A model generated the notes under the pieces. The model saw nothing but the letters and a program-made list of their open reading frames with translations. It made no database searches and was not told the origin of the DNA. Positions 45,450 through 56,674 of a stretch of DNA of 64,000 nucleotides are shown here, in pieces. The stretch is taken from contig NC_091173.1 in assembly GCF_040958095.1 (NCBI RefSeq), forward strand, positions 19,705,082-19,769,081. The letters run 5' to 3'. The first letter of the stretch is position 1; each line of letters starts with the position of its first letter. Position numbers and translations under genes: made by a program. This DNA comes from Procambarus clarkii (Eukaryota; Arthropoda; Malacostraca; Decapoda; Cambaridae).

Positions 45450-46430
45450 CAGCGATGGATCATATTTTGCCCAAACCCCCTTGCAGTTTTCAAAATATCT
45501 GAAATGTCGGAAATTTGACTCCTGGACGTTATTTTTGAGCCGAATTTTGACTCGGCATCTATTTTCATTTTCAAATTACGACTTTTTATATCGAAAATAT
45601 GCCAATTACTGAAAAGAGCGGTGGGTCATATTTTGCCCAAACCCCCCTGCAGTTTTCAAAATATCTGAAATGTCGGAAATTTGACTCCTGGACGTTATTT
45701 TTGAGCCGAATTTTGACTCGGCATCTATTTTCATTTTCAAATTACGACTTTTTATATCGAAAATATGCCAATTACTGAAAAGAGCGGTGGGTCATATTTT
45801 GCCCAAACCCCCCTGCAGTTTTCAAAATATCTGAAATGTCGGAAATTTGACTTCTGAGCGTGATTTTTGAGCCGAATTCTGACTCTCTGCACCTATTTTC
45901 ATTTTCAAGTTACAACTTTTTAAACCGAAAATATGTCAATTACAGAAAACGGCGGTGGGTCATATTTTGCCCAAACCCCTCTACAGTTTTCAAAATATCT
46001 GAAATGTCAGAAATTTGACTCCTGAGCGTGATTTTTGAGCCGAATTCTGACTCTCTGCACCTATTTTCAGTTTCAAATTACGAAATTTTATACTGAAAAT
46101 ATGCCAATTACTGAAAACGGCGATGGGTCATATTTTACCGAAACCCTCCTGCAGTTTTCAAAATATCTGAAATGTCGGATATTTGACTTCTGAGCGTCAT
46201 TTTAGAGCCGAATTCTGACTCTCTGCACCTATTTTCAGTTTTGTATTACGATTTTTATACCGAAAATATGCTAATTACTGAAAACGGCGATGAGTCGTAT
46301 TCACCCCCCCCCCCCCTGCAGTTTTCAAAATATCTGAAATGTCGGAATTTTGACTTCTGAGCGTCATTTTAGAGCTGAATTCTGACTCTCTGCACCTATT
46401 TTTAGTTTCAAATTACGACTTTTTTGTGTA
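45450..46430 (+). repeat. 166-bp satellite-like tandem repeat, about 6 copies
   Basis: Units start GGTGGGTCATATTTTGCCCA and include CAAAATATCTGAAATGTCGG and TTCAAATTACGACTTT. Starts near 45452, 45618, 45784, 45951, 46115 and 46280. Units 2 and 3 are near-identical; later ones diverge. Confidence 0.92.
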
Positions 46431-47320
46431 TTGCGTCGATGTGTATTGTGGGAGAGATGTTTTGCTTAATAAGGAGACAAGTAGTGGTATGATATCTGCT
46501 AGCCTAACTTCCGGCCTTATAATTACATGTTGATAAGAAACGTGTACCCAGTTGATGCTCGGCTCGATGTGCGGCGTGCCGTCATTGCTGATAAGAAAGA
46601 TTATTGCCTTTGACAAGTTGATGGATCTTCCGAGACGACGGTGAGCGTGGGTGATAAAGTAATCGGAAGCAAGGGATTCACTCGTTCAGTGTCTTAACCT
46701 TGATAATACGTTTTGATAATATCCATTTTGTATTTGTTCCAATAGGGTCATGTTCCGTGTTTATAATATATCTTCCATGGTGGTTTTATCATGAAATGTT
46801 TCCCTCTCACATATCTTAGTGGATAGTTACAAAATGTTGAAATGTGATGTGTAAGAAGGAGATTCTGTCGCAGTATTGGTAACATTATATACGTATTATT
46901 AATTTAGCCGATTAGTGTAGAAAACGGATGTGAATTGCGTCACGACTCTCTCGTCGCTAATGGGTTCCATTTCTCACTCATACCATCCGTTCGTGTATCT
47001 TTGGGTAGCAAGGTTCACCCGTTCGTAACCTAGGTAGAGCACCCACCCTGCTCATGTGTTTTATGGTGGGCATTCGTCCATTTATGTATGTTAGCGTAGG
47101 GGTACCAACCGTTCGTGCATGTTAAGATAGAGATATACAATTGGTGGATTCTGTGGTACAATGATCCATTTGCTTTTTGTATTAAGTCTGGATGATGTAA
47201 AGTGTTTGTAATATCAGACTTCCCATTCAGCTGTTTCTTGAGAGTCCGGCTACGACCTGTGAAGGCGGTCGACGTCCACACTTGACAGGAGGGAAGGGGG
47301 GGGGGGGGTTCGAGCAGAAC
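46430..47320. other. Intergenic, unassigned
   Basis: No coding region or known repeat recognised, apart from a G run near 47299. Confidence 0.45.
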
Positions 47321-47324
47321 CCCC

Positions 47325-47665
47325 CTCTTACAAATTAGTCTGAATTTGCCCGTTTGTCCGTATGGCCGAAAATGGAGGTAATTTAAAAATGAAAAATAAT
47401 TGAAAATAAATTAGTATTTTTTTCTAATAGCAGCAAGTTAAGGGTCCTTTGGTAGGTTAGGAGGGCAAGAAATTCTCCTAAGGTTTCAAAACGTCATGAA
47501 AACGGTTAATTGAATGTTTCCTCTCCTAACCTAACCGAGTAAGCCGGAGGACTCAAAACAGAAAACGGAACTGTACGCCACTTTCGTAAGCCGATTTCAT
47601 TTCAAATTAATTCCATTTTTGGCCATAGCGCGCATACGAGCGAAAAGCGACCTTATTTTAAGAGG
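47325..47665 (-). mobile_element. MITE-like element, copy B (inverted)
   Basis: Reverse complement of 29985-30315: CTCCATTTTCGGCCATACGG-like start, AAAACAGAAAACGGAACTGT, GTAAGCCGATTTCATTTCAA and GGCCATAGCGCGCATACGAG end. Confidence 0.65.
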
Positions 47666-47777
47666 ACGGGTTGATAAGTGTCCCGGGAGCCTTTCCACCA
47701 TCACCCACGGAATGGGTATTGGGTGCATAATAAATAAATGAATGTAAATCTCGTTGGTCAGTTGTACTTGGTGTCAG

Positions 47778-47979
47778 CCCGCCAAACACACACCGAAACT
47801 ACGACGTTGGTACAACGTTCGAATAAGTTTTAACACCTCCTAACCAGTTATAACAACCAATATAGTAAGTTGTAACAACGTTCTAATACGTCATAAACAC
47901 GTTAAGCCAAGATGTAACAACTTTATTACAAGTTGTAAAAAGCGGAAAATAGAGACAGTTTCGGTTTGTGTTTCCAGGG
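47778..47979 (-). mobile_element. 202-bp MITE-like element, copy 2 (inverted)
   Basis: Reverse complement of 1289-1490, equal length: CCCGCCAAACACACACCGAA at one end and GTTTGTGTTTCCAGGG at the other. Confidence 0.7.
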
Positions 47980-47984
47980 AGCCA

Positions 47985-48689
47985 CACTAAAGTTGGTTAC
48001 ATATCTTTGTATCAATAATTATCCATAACGCGTATACACATTTTAAGAATTCTCTAATTTGTTTATTGTGAAGGAGTCTAATGTGAGTGAAGAAGGCCAG
48101 TGAGAAAGACAGTTGTTGAGAAGATTGTCTTCTGTGAGGTGATTTACGCTACTGATAGTAGCACGCGTGTCTTAATTCATAAATTAAAACAAATCAGCTT
48201 CAAAGATTACAAACATGAGGTGTTGTTATCGCTGATAACAATATTATCGCTCTGGGCAGGTCGGGTCATCTTGAGAGTTCTGTGAATGTAGACAGTCACT
48301 TTATCAATAGTGTGGTGCTTGACGCCTCACATATTAACATGGAAAGTGCCTTTATAATAATTATATTAATATAATATTATTCTTATAATCGAAAAAGTGA
48401 CACATTTTACATTACATTTATTGAAACCTGATTGAGTGCAGCAATATTTTTTTTTTTTATGTAAGGCAGCTAATTATATATATTTTTTTCAACGTCGATT
48501 AGATTTTCTTATCACAAATATTCATGGTTATAATATCTTAATTTTGATGAACGCATTGAGTAGTGTCCAGTTTGAAAAGTATAATATTATTAACTTCAAA
48601 GTCTACGAACTTTAATAACTTGACTCAAGAGCTGTCTATCTTGTCTTCTACCTGCCCTCCTTAACCCATGACTGCTGAAGGAAGCTGTA
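47985..48689. other. Intergenic, unassigned
   Basis: AT-rich. No element recognised. Confidence 0.45.
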
Positions 48690-48950
48690 AACACTTATGA
48701 CGAAATCTCTCAGAATTTTTGGAAAAGGACAAACTTAGTCCTAATATTAAAAATGATGGATTGACAGACGACACTAAATTACAGATCATTGTCACTGGTA
48801 ATGACACTGATAATGATCTCCCGTGTAAAGTGGTGGAGAACGTAATCAGGCTAAGAACAGTGAGGCATCTGGAGAGGACCAACAATGTGACAATAGGGTA
48901 TCATGGATTTAGAAAGGGAAAGTCATCGGGTCTGACAAACTTGTGTTGAA
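48690..48950 (+). mobile_element. LINE reverse transcriptase fragment
   Basis: HGFRKGKSSGLTNLC matches the HGFxxGRSCxTNL motif of LINE reverse transcriptases. The upstream 60 codons are open but diverged. Confidence 0.65.
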
Positions 48951-48989
48951 TGGCAAGGTTACTAAAATAACTAACAGGGTGGCTCATCC

Positions 48990-50028
48990 CGCTAACGTGA
49001 TGAGCATGGGGTGCACAGTACCTTATCGCTAACAGGATGAACATAGGGTGCACAGAACACTACACGATCGCTAACAGGATGAGCATGGGGTGCACAGAAC
49101 ACTACACTACCGCTAACATGATGAGCATGGGGTGCACAGAACACTACACTACCGCTAACATGATGAGCATGGGGTGCACAGAACACTACACTACCGCTAA
49201 CATGATGAGCATGGGGTGCACAGAACACTACACTACCGCTAACAGGATGAGCATGAGGTGCACAGAACACTACACTACCGCTAACAGGATGAACATGGGG
49301 TGCACAGAACACTACACTACCGCTAACAGGATGAGCATGAGGTGCACAGAACACTACACTACCGCTAACAGGATGAGCATGGCGTGCACAGTACACTACA
49401 CTACCGCTAACAGGATGAGCATGGCGTGCACAGTACACTACACTACCGCTAACAGGATGAGCATGGGGTTCACAGTACACTACACTACCGCTAACAGGAT
49501 GAGCATGGGGTTCACAGTACACTACACTACCGCTAACAGGATGAACATGGGGTTCACAGTACACTACACTACCGCTAACAGGATGAACATGGGGTTCACA
49601 GTACACTACACTACCGCTAACAGGATGAGCATGAGGTGCACAGAACACTACACTACCGCTAACAGGATGAGCATGGGGTTCACAGTACACTACACTACCG
49701 CTAACAGGATGAACATGGGGTTCACAGTACACTACACTACCGCTAACAGGATGAACATGGGGTTCACAGTACACTACACTACCGCTAACAGGATGAGCAT
49801 GGGGTTCACAGTACACTACACTACCGCTAACAGGATGAACATGGGGTTCACAGTACACTACACTACCGCTAACAGGATGAGCATGGGGTTCACAGTACAC
49901 TACACTACCGCTAACAGGATGAACATGGGGTTCACAGTACACTACACTACCGCTAACAGGATGAGCATGGGGTTCACAGTACACTACACTACCGCTAACA
50001 GGATGAGCAAGGGGTTCACAGTACACTA
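48990..50028. repeat. 42-bp minisatellite, about 25 copies
   Basis: Unit GCTAACAGGATGAGCATGGG then GTTCACAGTACACTACACTACC. Variants (GTGCACAGAACAC, AACATG) are grouped: one type on the left, the other on the right. Long open frames on both strands are artefacts of the 42-bp period. It ends about 200 bp upstream of the Ig gene d TATA box. Confidence 0.95.
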
Positions 50029-50226
50029 GAGGCCGCTGATTCAGTAATGTGACGTAAGACACGCGAGCAAGGTAAGTAGATGATTATCGCATGTCCAACT
50101 TTACGAACATGATACCTGTGTGTCGACAACTCCCGGGAGGATGAAGCTGTACGGACACACACGTAACGAGGGTAGTTCGTGTATTTATGATTACCGCAGC
50201 ATGAAAACGTTTCTTCATTTTGGGGC

Positions 50227-50234
50227 TATATAAA
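50227..50234 (+). promoter_or_regulatory. TATA box for Ig gene d
   Basis: TATATAAA, 139 bp upstream of the ATG at 50366, followed by GCTGCTGGCAG, which is shared with gene e. Confidence 0.7.
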
Positions 50235-50365
50235 TGGGCCCTGCTGCTGGCAGCATTCATTAGCAATCCACAAGCTGTCGAGCACATTAGCTTACCTTTA
50301 CGAAGATACTTTTAACATTAAAGCTACCAAGTAAATTCTTTATACACATTTCTCAACTGCGAAAA

Positions 50366-50791
50366 ATGTCAAGACATCAGAGCACCATGATGCAGGCGAC
50401 GTTGGTGACTGCCGTAGTGGTCGTCTCCCTGGCCTCCCTCTCAGCCTCGCTCACCCTCCACCACCACCAGTCGTCGCGTCAAGCTGTCATTGTCAACGGC
50501 ACCTCCGTCGACATTGGCTACATGGAGAACGCCTTCGTGTTCTGCAGGGCGGAGGTGTCGACCACGAGCAACCTGCACCAGTACCAGGTCCAGTGGCGGA
50601 CCTCCACAGGTGACACGGTGGCCAGATGGTCCGACAATAACAACTTTGTGTATTCCCTGGGCTCTGGCACCCATGTTCCTCACTCCTACCTCGTGTTCAA
50701 CCGCTTCTTGAGTTCGTACGCCGGAGACTACACCTGCGTCTTGCTGTTCGACAACACTGAGGTTGACTCGTCAACAATCAGCGTCTTGTGA
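50366..50791 (+). CDS. Single-Ig-domain secreted protein, paralogue d (right arm)
   Basis: Intronless ORF of 141 codons from MSRHQSTMMQ, or 134 from the conserved MMQ at 50387, which is the start shared with copy c. Signal peptide TLVTAVVVVSLASLSASL, then a V-like Ig domain with NAFVFC, YQVQW, GDTVARWS, VPHSYLVF, YAGDYTC. Ends TISVL. Soluble secreted protein expected. TATA box and AATAAA (50940) complete a compact transcription unit. Nearly identical to copy e over the coding region although their promoters differ, and nearly identical to copy c across a 1.7-kb arm. Role unknown; expansion and secretion suggest defence. Confidence 0.9.
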   Translation: MSRHQSTMMQATLVTAVVVVSLASLSASLTLHHHQSSRQAVIVNGTSVDIGYMENAFVFCRAEVSTTSNLHQYQVQWRTSTGDTVARWSDNNNFVYSLGSGTHVPHSYLVFNRFLSSYAGDYTCVLLFDNTEVDSSTISVL

Positions 50792-50939
50792 TGACGGCAA
50801 CACAACATAATACAGCAGCTTGAAGACCAGCTGGTGCTTGGGTCAAGAAGATGCAGGACATCGACGGCTTCTTGATCTAGTTGATCTCGCTCAACATTAA
50901 TTTATGAATATTCCTCTATTTATTTGTATTTAAATATTT

Positions 50940-50945
50940 AATAAA
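50940..50945 (+). promoter_or_regulatory. Polyadenylation signal for Ig gene d
   Basis: AATAAA 149 bp after the stop codon. Confidence 0.65.
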
Positions 50946-51354
50946 TATTTTTTCACTAAACAAGTTTTTTAGTAACCTCCCTGTGATACTCTGCTCTGTA
51001 ACCCTCTGTAATATAAGCAAAAAAATTAAATTGTTCTCGGTCGTGTTACAAGATACAGCCACGAGACTCGTCATAATCACTCGTGTTGATATCATCTCGA
51101 ACATGACAGACAAAGAGGTGAATGAACATGTGACAAAGATATAACTGAACTAGACCTGGGCACCCCCTATCTCTTGTCAAACCCCAGGATGCTCCAAACA
51201 GTTCGGTCTTATTGAGAAATCGCTCAAAAGCTTTAAATAACTCCTACAAAATATTATGATTTATTTGATATCCAACACATACGGTTTCCAAGAGTCGGGG
51301 ACATGAGAATACAGTTAGGTTTAACGAGGTCACTTAGGTCAGCCTCCTGAACTT

Positions 51355-51545
51355 TACCTCGATGCAACCCACAATTGTTGACTAACTCCTATGAACAGTA
51401 CCTATTTACTGCTAAGTGAACAGAAGCATCAAACGAAAGGAAACTTTACCCCACCTCTTTTGTACAACTTCGGGACTTGAACCCGGGACCTTTTGGTTGG
51501 GACTCAACTGCGCTTACCTCTGCACCATAGAACTCTTAAGAAGTT
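51355..51545 (-). mobile_element. tRNA-derived SINE (right-arm copy)
   Basis: Reverse complement of the 41145-41345 SINE; B-box region CGGGACTTGAACCCGGGACC. Confidence 0.7.
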
Positions 51546-51694
51546 AATGTCCTCCAGATCTGGTAATATACTAACCACCAACACCTAGTGGTACTACCAT
51601 TCCCTGTGGCAGATATCGACATACTCATACCACTCAGTCTGAGTACACGATGTACAAAATAACTAGGTCATTTTCCTTTTAGGTATTTTATTTA

Positions 51695-51945
51695 TATATA
51701 CAAGAGCTGTTACATTCTTGTAAAGCCACTAGCACGCATAGCGTTTCGGGCAGGTCCTTAATCCTTATTTTCCCCGGAATACGACTAGCCAAATCGTTTA
51801 ATAACCAGGTACCCATTCACTGCTGGGTGAACAGAGGCGACAGTTAAGGATAGGCGCCCAGTCAATCCTCCCCCGGCCAGGATACGAACCCAGGCCAAAG
51901 CGCTCGTGAAGCGGCCGAGTGTTTTACTCCTGCATCACTGAGACT
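51695..51945 (-). mobile_element. tRNA-Val-like SINE (right-arm copy)
   Basis: Reverse complement of the 40735-40985 SINE; B-box region GGATACGAACCCAGG. Confidence 0.75.
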
Positions 51946-52379
51946 ATTGTGTATTATTGGGCTAAATGTTATTGAATAACCAGTCATTAGGCCCTTTAGA
52001 CGTGCCAGTTTAAAGTATATTTGAACTCTACAATTACTTGATCCGTCCCTGTAGTTCTTGTAGGTAACCTCATAATCTTCCCTAAGTTTGTAAATGATGT
52101 CTTGTAGCTTTCATACTCTATATATGACGGACCACTTAGTAACACATAGTTCTTAACATGAACCTGTCCAGAGACTTATGATAAGGGAACCCGTATAAAT
52201 GCAAACATACCTAAGGATTTTATTTAATAATTGTATAAAATCGCAGTTACAACTGCGTTAGAACGAAGTTACAACGAATGTTACAACGAATATAACACTC
52301 GGGTAGTTGTCAGGGTAGAAGTAGATCTGTCCATCGATCTAAGAAGTTTTACCAAACAGACAATACCAGAAGAAAGGCT

Positions 52380-53480
52380 GATCTAATTAGACGTTACACC
52401 AGAAGTAAGGAAACAACTAGAGGAGCTAAATAAGAGTAAAGCCACAGCCTTGGTCTTACCATTTACAGCAAAAGAGGTAGCTGCATATTTGTGTCGAAAT
52501 CTTGCTATTGTTTTCATCTCGCAAGAAAGTGGGACACTACCAGAAATTTGGAAAACGACTGATGTATAAGAAAAGATCAAGGAAAAAGCCCATAAAATAT
52601 AGACACGTATAACTGACTTATATCAACTTTTAAGAGGCTAGAAAGTATTGTTCGAAGGAAACACAATTCAGTTGAATTTTGTCTCCTAACATCAAGATTA
52701 CTTTAGTGTGGGATTAAATCTTCTTTGTTTACATAGTCTTCCCGGCTTGGCTTTTTCTATGATTACTTTGTTAAATCCTTCTTGATGACAAGATGACGAA
52801 CTCAAACAACAGAGAGAGGGTTGTGAAGACTGCATACTTGAGCATCGCAAAACTTTCGACACTGTTCCCCAGAAGAAAAAACTTTACAGACTGCAGAATC
52901 AGTTTGGTATATCGCGATAAGTCCTCAATTGGATGAGAGAGTACTTCATAGGTAGGAGGCAAGGTGTCATAGTGAGAAGGGAATGATAGCGTGAAGATAG
53001 GTAATCAGTACCACAAGGGGTCCATATCAGGTCCTATCCTATTCCTGATATAAAGACCAACTTCGTAGAGGAATAAAGTTTGTTCACATCAGTGTGTGCG
53101 AATGATACATAACTTTTAGATAAAAATGAGAATATAGGAGGATCTTGATACACTGCAGAATCAACGAGAAAATCTCTTCAGAGTTGGTCTAAATCTTTGC
53201 TTCTGGTTTGGTGTCCGCCTTAACACCTATCAACCCATCGAGGGTTATTAAGGCCGCCACAATCGCTGTCCAACCAGCAAGAATACTTCAACCCTGGACA
53301 TAGTCCAAGACAAAACTCTGCGTATATTCTGTACACCAAGAAGAGGGATGCACCTCTTGATGTGTATCTCCCTTGCTACTGAAATGTAACGTAGACAAAT
53401 GTACATGTATGAGGATCGGAAGAGGAAGAGAGGACTCGAGGTAGAGTTCTGAATGAAAAAGACGGATCTTTCGTATATTA
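52380..53480 (+). mobile_element. Decayed LINE reverse transcriptase
   Basis: In order: PEVRKQLEELNKSKAT, LPEIWKTTDV, KTFDTVPQKKKLYRLQNQFG, WMREYFIGRRQGVIV, then a PRGPYQVLSYS-like GPLLF block and ARILQPWT near 53280. This is the reverse transcriptase order of a non-LTR element, with many stops and frame changes. Old copy. Confidence 0.75.
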
Positions 53481-53489
53481 ACTGTCGAA

Positions 53490-54420
53490 ATACGTTCATA
53501 ATTATTACTTTCATATATTTTTTACAGCAGAACGGAACAAAAAACTTTTAGCATAAATATTAATGGATAATTTTTCCTGGTTTTACATTACAAATTTGCT
53601 GAGTACATTTATTAGATACGTTTTCGAAATACTGAAGAATGAATAATTGAATAGGTGTCGGGTATGGTGCCTTTAGTATGAGTGCATCAGTAAATATCAC
53701 ATCCATCACTGATTAGTTCAGTGCATTAAGCGTGTATACATTAAGAGGTGAATCTTACGTATCTGTGTGTATAGATTTCCGAGATTAGTTAAGTCCTGGA
53801 CTAGATTCAGGAGTAAAGTGTACCTGCCGGCAGACTCGGCCAGCTATTATGTTGCCCTTAATAACTCTATAAGAGTTTGATAGGTGTTAAGCCCAACACC
53901 TAACCAAACTTACATGATCCTTCACAGTGTTTCTCTTAGTGTATGTGACTTGTATTTTGAACCTAACTCTTACAGTTCAACTGTGTGTCTGTGAAAACTT
54001 CTGTGAAACTTAAATGTGTCAAAACAGTTTTAATATTGCAGTCTATAACGGTATCCATTAATGTCAAGAAAAAATTTCATATTAGAAATAGCACAGAACG
54101 AAAATGGAAGACACGTGTTACTTATGTTTAGTAATATTCTGGACAAGAAATGTTTGATCTGTATGTGTGTGACGCTACTCTTGTGAGTTCCCAAACTGCA
54201 GCAGCACCCGGGTTATCTGCTCCGTAAAGTGACTCAACTCGCGCGAACAAGATAGCGGGATGATTATCGCATGTCTAGTTGAGCGAACATGGTACGAGTA
54301 TGTTAACGACTCCTGGCACGACGTATGGACACGTATTCATTAAGAGTACTTCATGACTACATCATTATTTCGTCGCGAAAACGTTTGTCCATTTTGTGAG
54401 AAATACATGTTATAAATTGC
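53490..54420. other. Upstream region of Ig gene e
   Basis: No repeat or gene recognised to about 54225. From 54255 to 54420 it resembles the upstream region of gene d (GATGATTATCGCATGTC, AAAACGTTTNTNCATTTTG), so it is promoter sequence. Confidence 0.55.
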
Positions 54421-54423
54421 AGC

Positions 54424-54431
54424 TATAAATA
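54424..54431 (+). promoter_or_regulatory. TATA box for Ig gene e
   Basis: TATAAATA, 137 bp upstream of the ATG, followed by GCTGCTGGCAGAACTCATAA as in gene d. Confidence 0.7.
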
Positions 54432-54560
54432 TGGGCAATGCTGCTGGCAGAACTCATAAGCAATCCTCACACTGTACTGAGTACGGCAGCTCTGCCACAA
54501 AACTTGAGAGCATCAGACTTACGGAGAAAGTTCTATATACACATTTCTCAACTGTGAAAA

Positions 54561-54986
54561 ATGTCAAGACATCAGAGCACCATGATGCAGGCGACGTTGG
54601 TGACTGCCGTAGTGGTCGTCTCCCTGGCCTCCCTCTCAGCCTCGCTCACCCTCCACCACCACCAGTCGTCGCGTCAAGCTGTCATTGTTAACGGCACCTC
54701 CGTCGATATTGGCTACATGGAGAACGCCTTCGTGTTCTGCAGGGCGGAGGTGTCGACCACGAGCAACCTGCACCAGTACCAGGTCCAGTGGCGGACCTCC
54801 ACAGGTGACACGGTGGCCAGATGGTCCGACAATAACAACTTTGTGTATTCCCTGGGCTCTGGCACCCATGTTCCTCACTCCTACCTCGTCTTCTACCGCT
54901 TCTTGAGTTCGTACGCCGGAGACTACACCTGCGTCTTGCTGTTCGACAACACTGAGGTTGACTCGTCAACAATCAGCGTCTTGTGA
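54561..54986 (+). CDS. Single-Ig-domain secreted protein, paralogue e
   Basis: Same 141-codon ORF as gene d with one residue change (FYRF for FNRF) and only about five silent or near-silent base changes across the coding region. Signal peptide, V-like Ig domain (NAFVFC, YQVQW, VPHSYLVF, YAGDYTC) and no membrane anchor. Its promoter and distal 3' UTR are only moderately similar to those of gene d, so the coding match looks homogenised. AATAAA at 55155. Function unknown, probably the same as its siblings, perhaps with different expression. Confidence 0.9.
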   Translation: MSRHQSTMMQATLVTAVVVVSLASLSASLTLHHHQSSRQAVIVNGTSVDIGYMENAFVFCRAEVSTTSNLHQYQVQWRTSTGDTVARWSDNNNFVYSLGSGTHVPHSYLVFYRFLSSYAGDYTCVLLFDNTEVDSSTISVL

Positions 54987-55154
54987 TGACGGTAATACAA
55001 CATAATACAGCAGCTTGAAGACCAGCTGGTGCTTGGGTCAAGAAGATGCAGGACATCGACATGGACCTGGCCTGACCCCCGCTCCTTAATCAAATTGAAA
55101 TCTCGTGAAACATTAACTTATTTATGTATAATTTATTTATTTGTATATACATTT

Positions 55155-55160
55155 AATAAA
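55155..55160 (+). promoter_or_regulatory. Polyadenylation signal for Ig gene e
   Basis: AATAAA 169 bp after the stop codon, in a 3' UTR that parallels genes c and d. Confidence 0.65.
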
Positions 55161-55199
55161 TATTTGTCCACTGAATATGTTTACATTAACCTCCCCATA

Positions 55200-55505
55200 T
55201 TTTATTTTGAACTGTAACCCTGGCACTATGCCAGTAGTCATGAACTATTATGATGGTGAGCTGGGAGAAGCCGCGTTTTGCGACGTGAAAAACTGTCTCT
55301 GTAATTGTATGTGGTTCTTCCACAATTCTTGTCACACCATAACTATTTTCAGCTTACCTGTGGTGCGCCTGCACCATATGCCATTTTGCAGCTTTGTTCC
55401 TGAGCCACACACATTCAACCTTTTAGAATCTTATGTGTGGTCAGTTTGGTTCGACATTATGAAATGTGTATACACGCGCGTGCACGCACACACGCGCACT
55501 TGCTG
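55200..55505. other. Intergenic, unassigned
   Basis: Open frame on + but no homology or start context recognised. Treated as non-coding. Confidence 0.4.
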
Positions 55506-55635
55506 CTTGTCCTCATATCCCAGCTCCTTGTCCTCATATCCTAGCTCCTTGTCCTCATATCCTAGCTCCTTGTCCTCATATCCCAGCTCCTTGTCCTCAT
55601 ATCCCAGCTCCTTGTCCTCATATCCTAGCTCCCTG
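55506..55635 (+). repeat. 21-bp minisatellite, about 6 copies
   Basis: Unit TCCTCATATCCCAGCTCCTTG with CCTAG variant. The Ser/Tyr/Pro open frame over it is a repeat artefact. Confidence 0.93.
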
Positions 55636-55822
55636 TTCTCAAGTACCCTCCAAGCCCTCTATAGTCATAATGACAACGTTTTCCTTTGATAATTACATTC
55701 CCATAAGGTCACAAACTGCAGAGAAAGAACTTGATAAGAAGTGTCTGTTGTTATCTGTCTTCGTGAGTGCAAACGTTCTTATCTCTCCCTCTGTCACCTC
55801 CCTCCATCTCGTTCACTAACCT

Positions 55823-55824
<2 letters not shown>

Positions 55825-55873
<49 letters not shown>
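55825..55873 (+). repeat. (AC)n microsatellite
   Basis: About 24 uninterrupted AC units. Confidence 0.97.
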
Positions 55874-55874
<1 letters not shown>

Positions 55875-56276
55875 CCATACACGTGCGTCTATCCCTCCCC
55901 TGTTATCACTGAAGTTGATAACGTATCACCAGGAAAGATTGTCAAATAATTTCATTCATGAAATTCAAGTGTGATGTAAGCACTGACCTTTGACTCTGCT
56001 TTTCCTGTTATCGTTGGTGATAGAGAGCTACCGAGAATAGGGCACTGCTGAGAGCAGTCTTGTGTAGGTCAATACCCGGGTACGTTATAGTCCTGGGAGT
56101 CTAAATGGTCTCCGAGTATCAGGTTGTATGGAAGTCAACATGAAAATTTAGTGAATTTTCACCTTGACTTTTCTCTTTAATTTAAACAAGCCCCAACAGA
56201 AAGAGGCCTGGACATATACGTGAACGGTTTCATTATGAGGATAATATGCTATTGAGAAGTAATACAAGCAAAAATG
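55875..56276. other. Intergenic between Ig gene e and crustin-like gene 1
   Basis: No recognised gene or repeat. Confidence 0.45.
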
Positions 56277-56282
56277 TTTATT
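56277..56282 (-). promoter_or_regulatory. Polyadenylation signal for crustin-like gene 1
   Basis: AATAAA on minus. The surrounding 3' UTR (TTTCGTAGTAATCAT) matches that of gene 2. Confidence 0.55.
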
Positions 56283-56591
56283 TATAATACCAAGGTCATC
56301 GATGTACATGAACAAAATACAACAGCTCCTCCTCTGGTACAAATTTCGTAGTAATCATTTATTATATTGCTTATTGGATGTATATTGCAGATTGCAACGA
56401 TTCTAAATTCTAGCTTATGTTGATATGTTCAGATAACAGAATGCTATTTAACCATATTCAAATAACGGAACTTTCACATATGTTTTTAAATGGTTTATAA
56501 TACTGATATTTTACTGATGAAGAGTTAAGAGATATTCTGTGATCATTACGGGAGACAAGTTGTTTAGGACGAGAGAACAGCGCTCTTGGTA

Positions 56592-56668
56592 CGACCTGCC
56601 GGTGGTGGCTCCCGGTGATGGCTCCCGGTGATGGCTCCCGGTGATGGCTCCCGGTGATGGCTCCCGGT
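56592..56668 (-). repeat. 13-bp tandem repeat in crustin 3' UTR
   Basis: About 5-6 copies of GGTGATGGCTCCC directly after the stop codon of crustin-like gene 1. Gene 2 has a single GGTGATGGCTCCC at the same place. Confidence 0.9.
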
Positions 56669-56674
56669 GGACCG

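Larger units (their letters stand above)
50387..52089. repeat. Right arm of the 1.7-kb inverted duplication
   Basis: Reverse complement of 40589-42309, including the Ig gene, 3' UTR and both SINEs. Similarity stops near the start codon on the inside and at AAGTTT (52089) on the outside. Confidence 0.88.

Noticed and set aside
48992-50062. 356- and 330-residue frames on opposite strands made of 14-residue repeats
   Set aside because: 42-bp minisatellite artefact; no signal peptide, splice context or homology.
55141-55689. 182-residue Ser/Tyr/Pro frame
   Set aside because: Second half is a 21-bp minisatellite; first half lacks homology.
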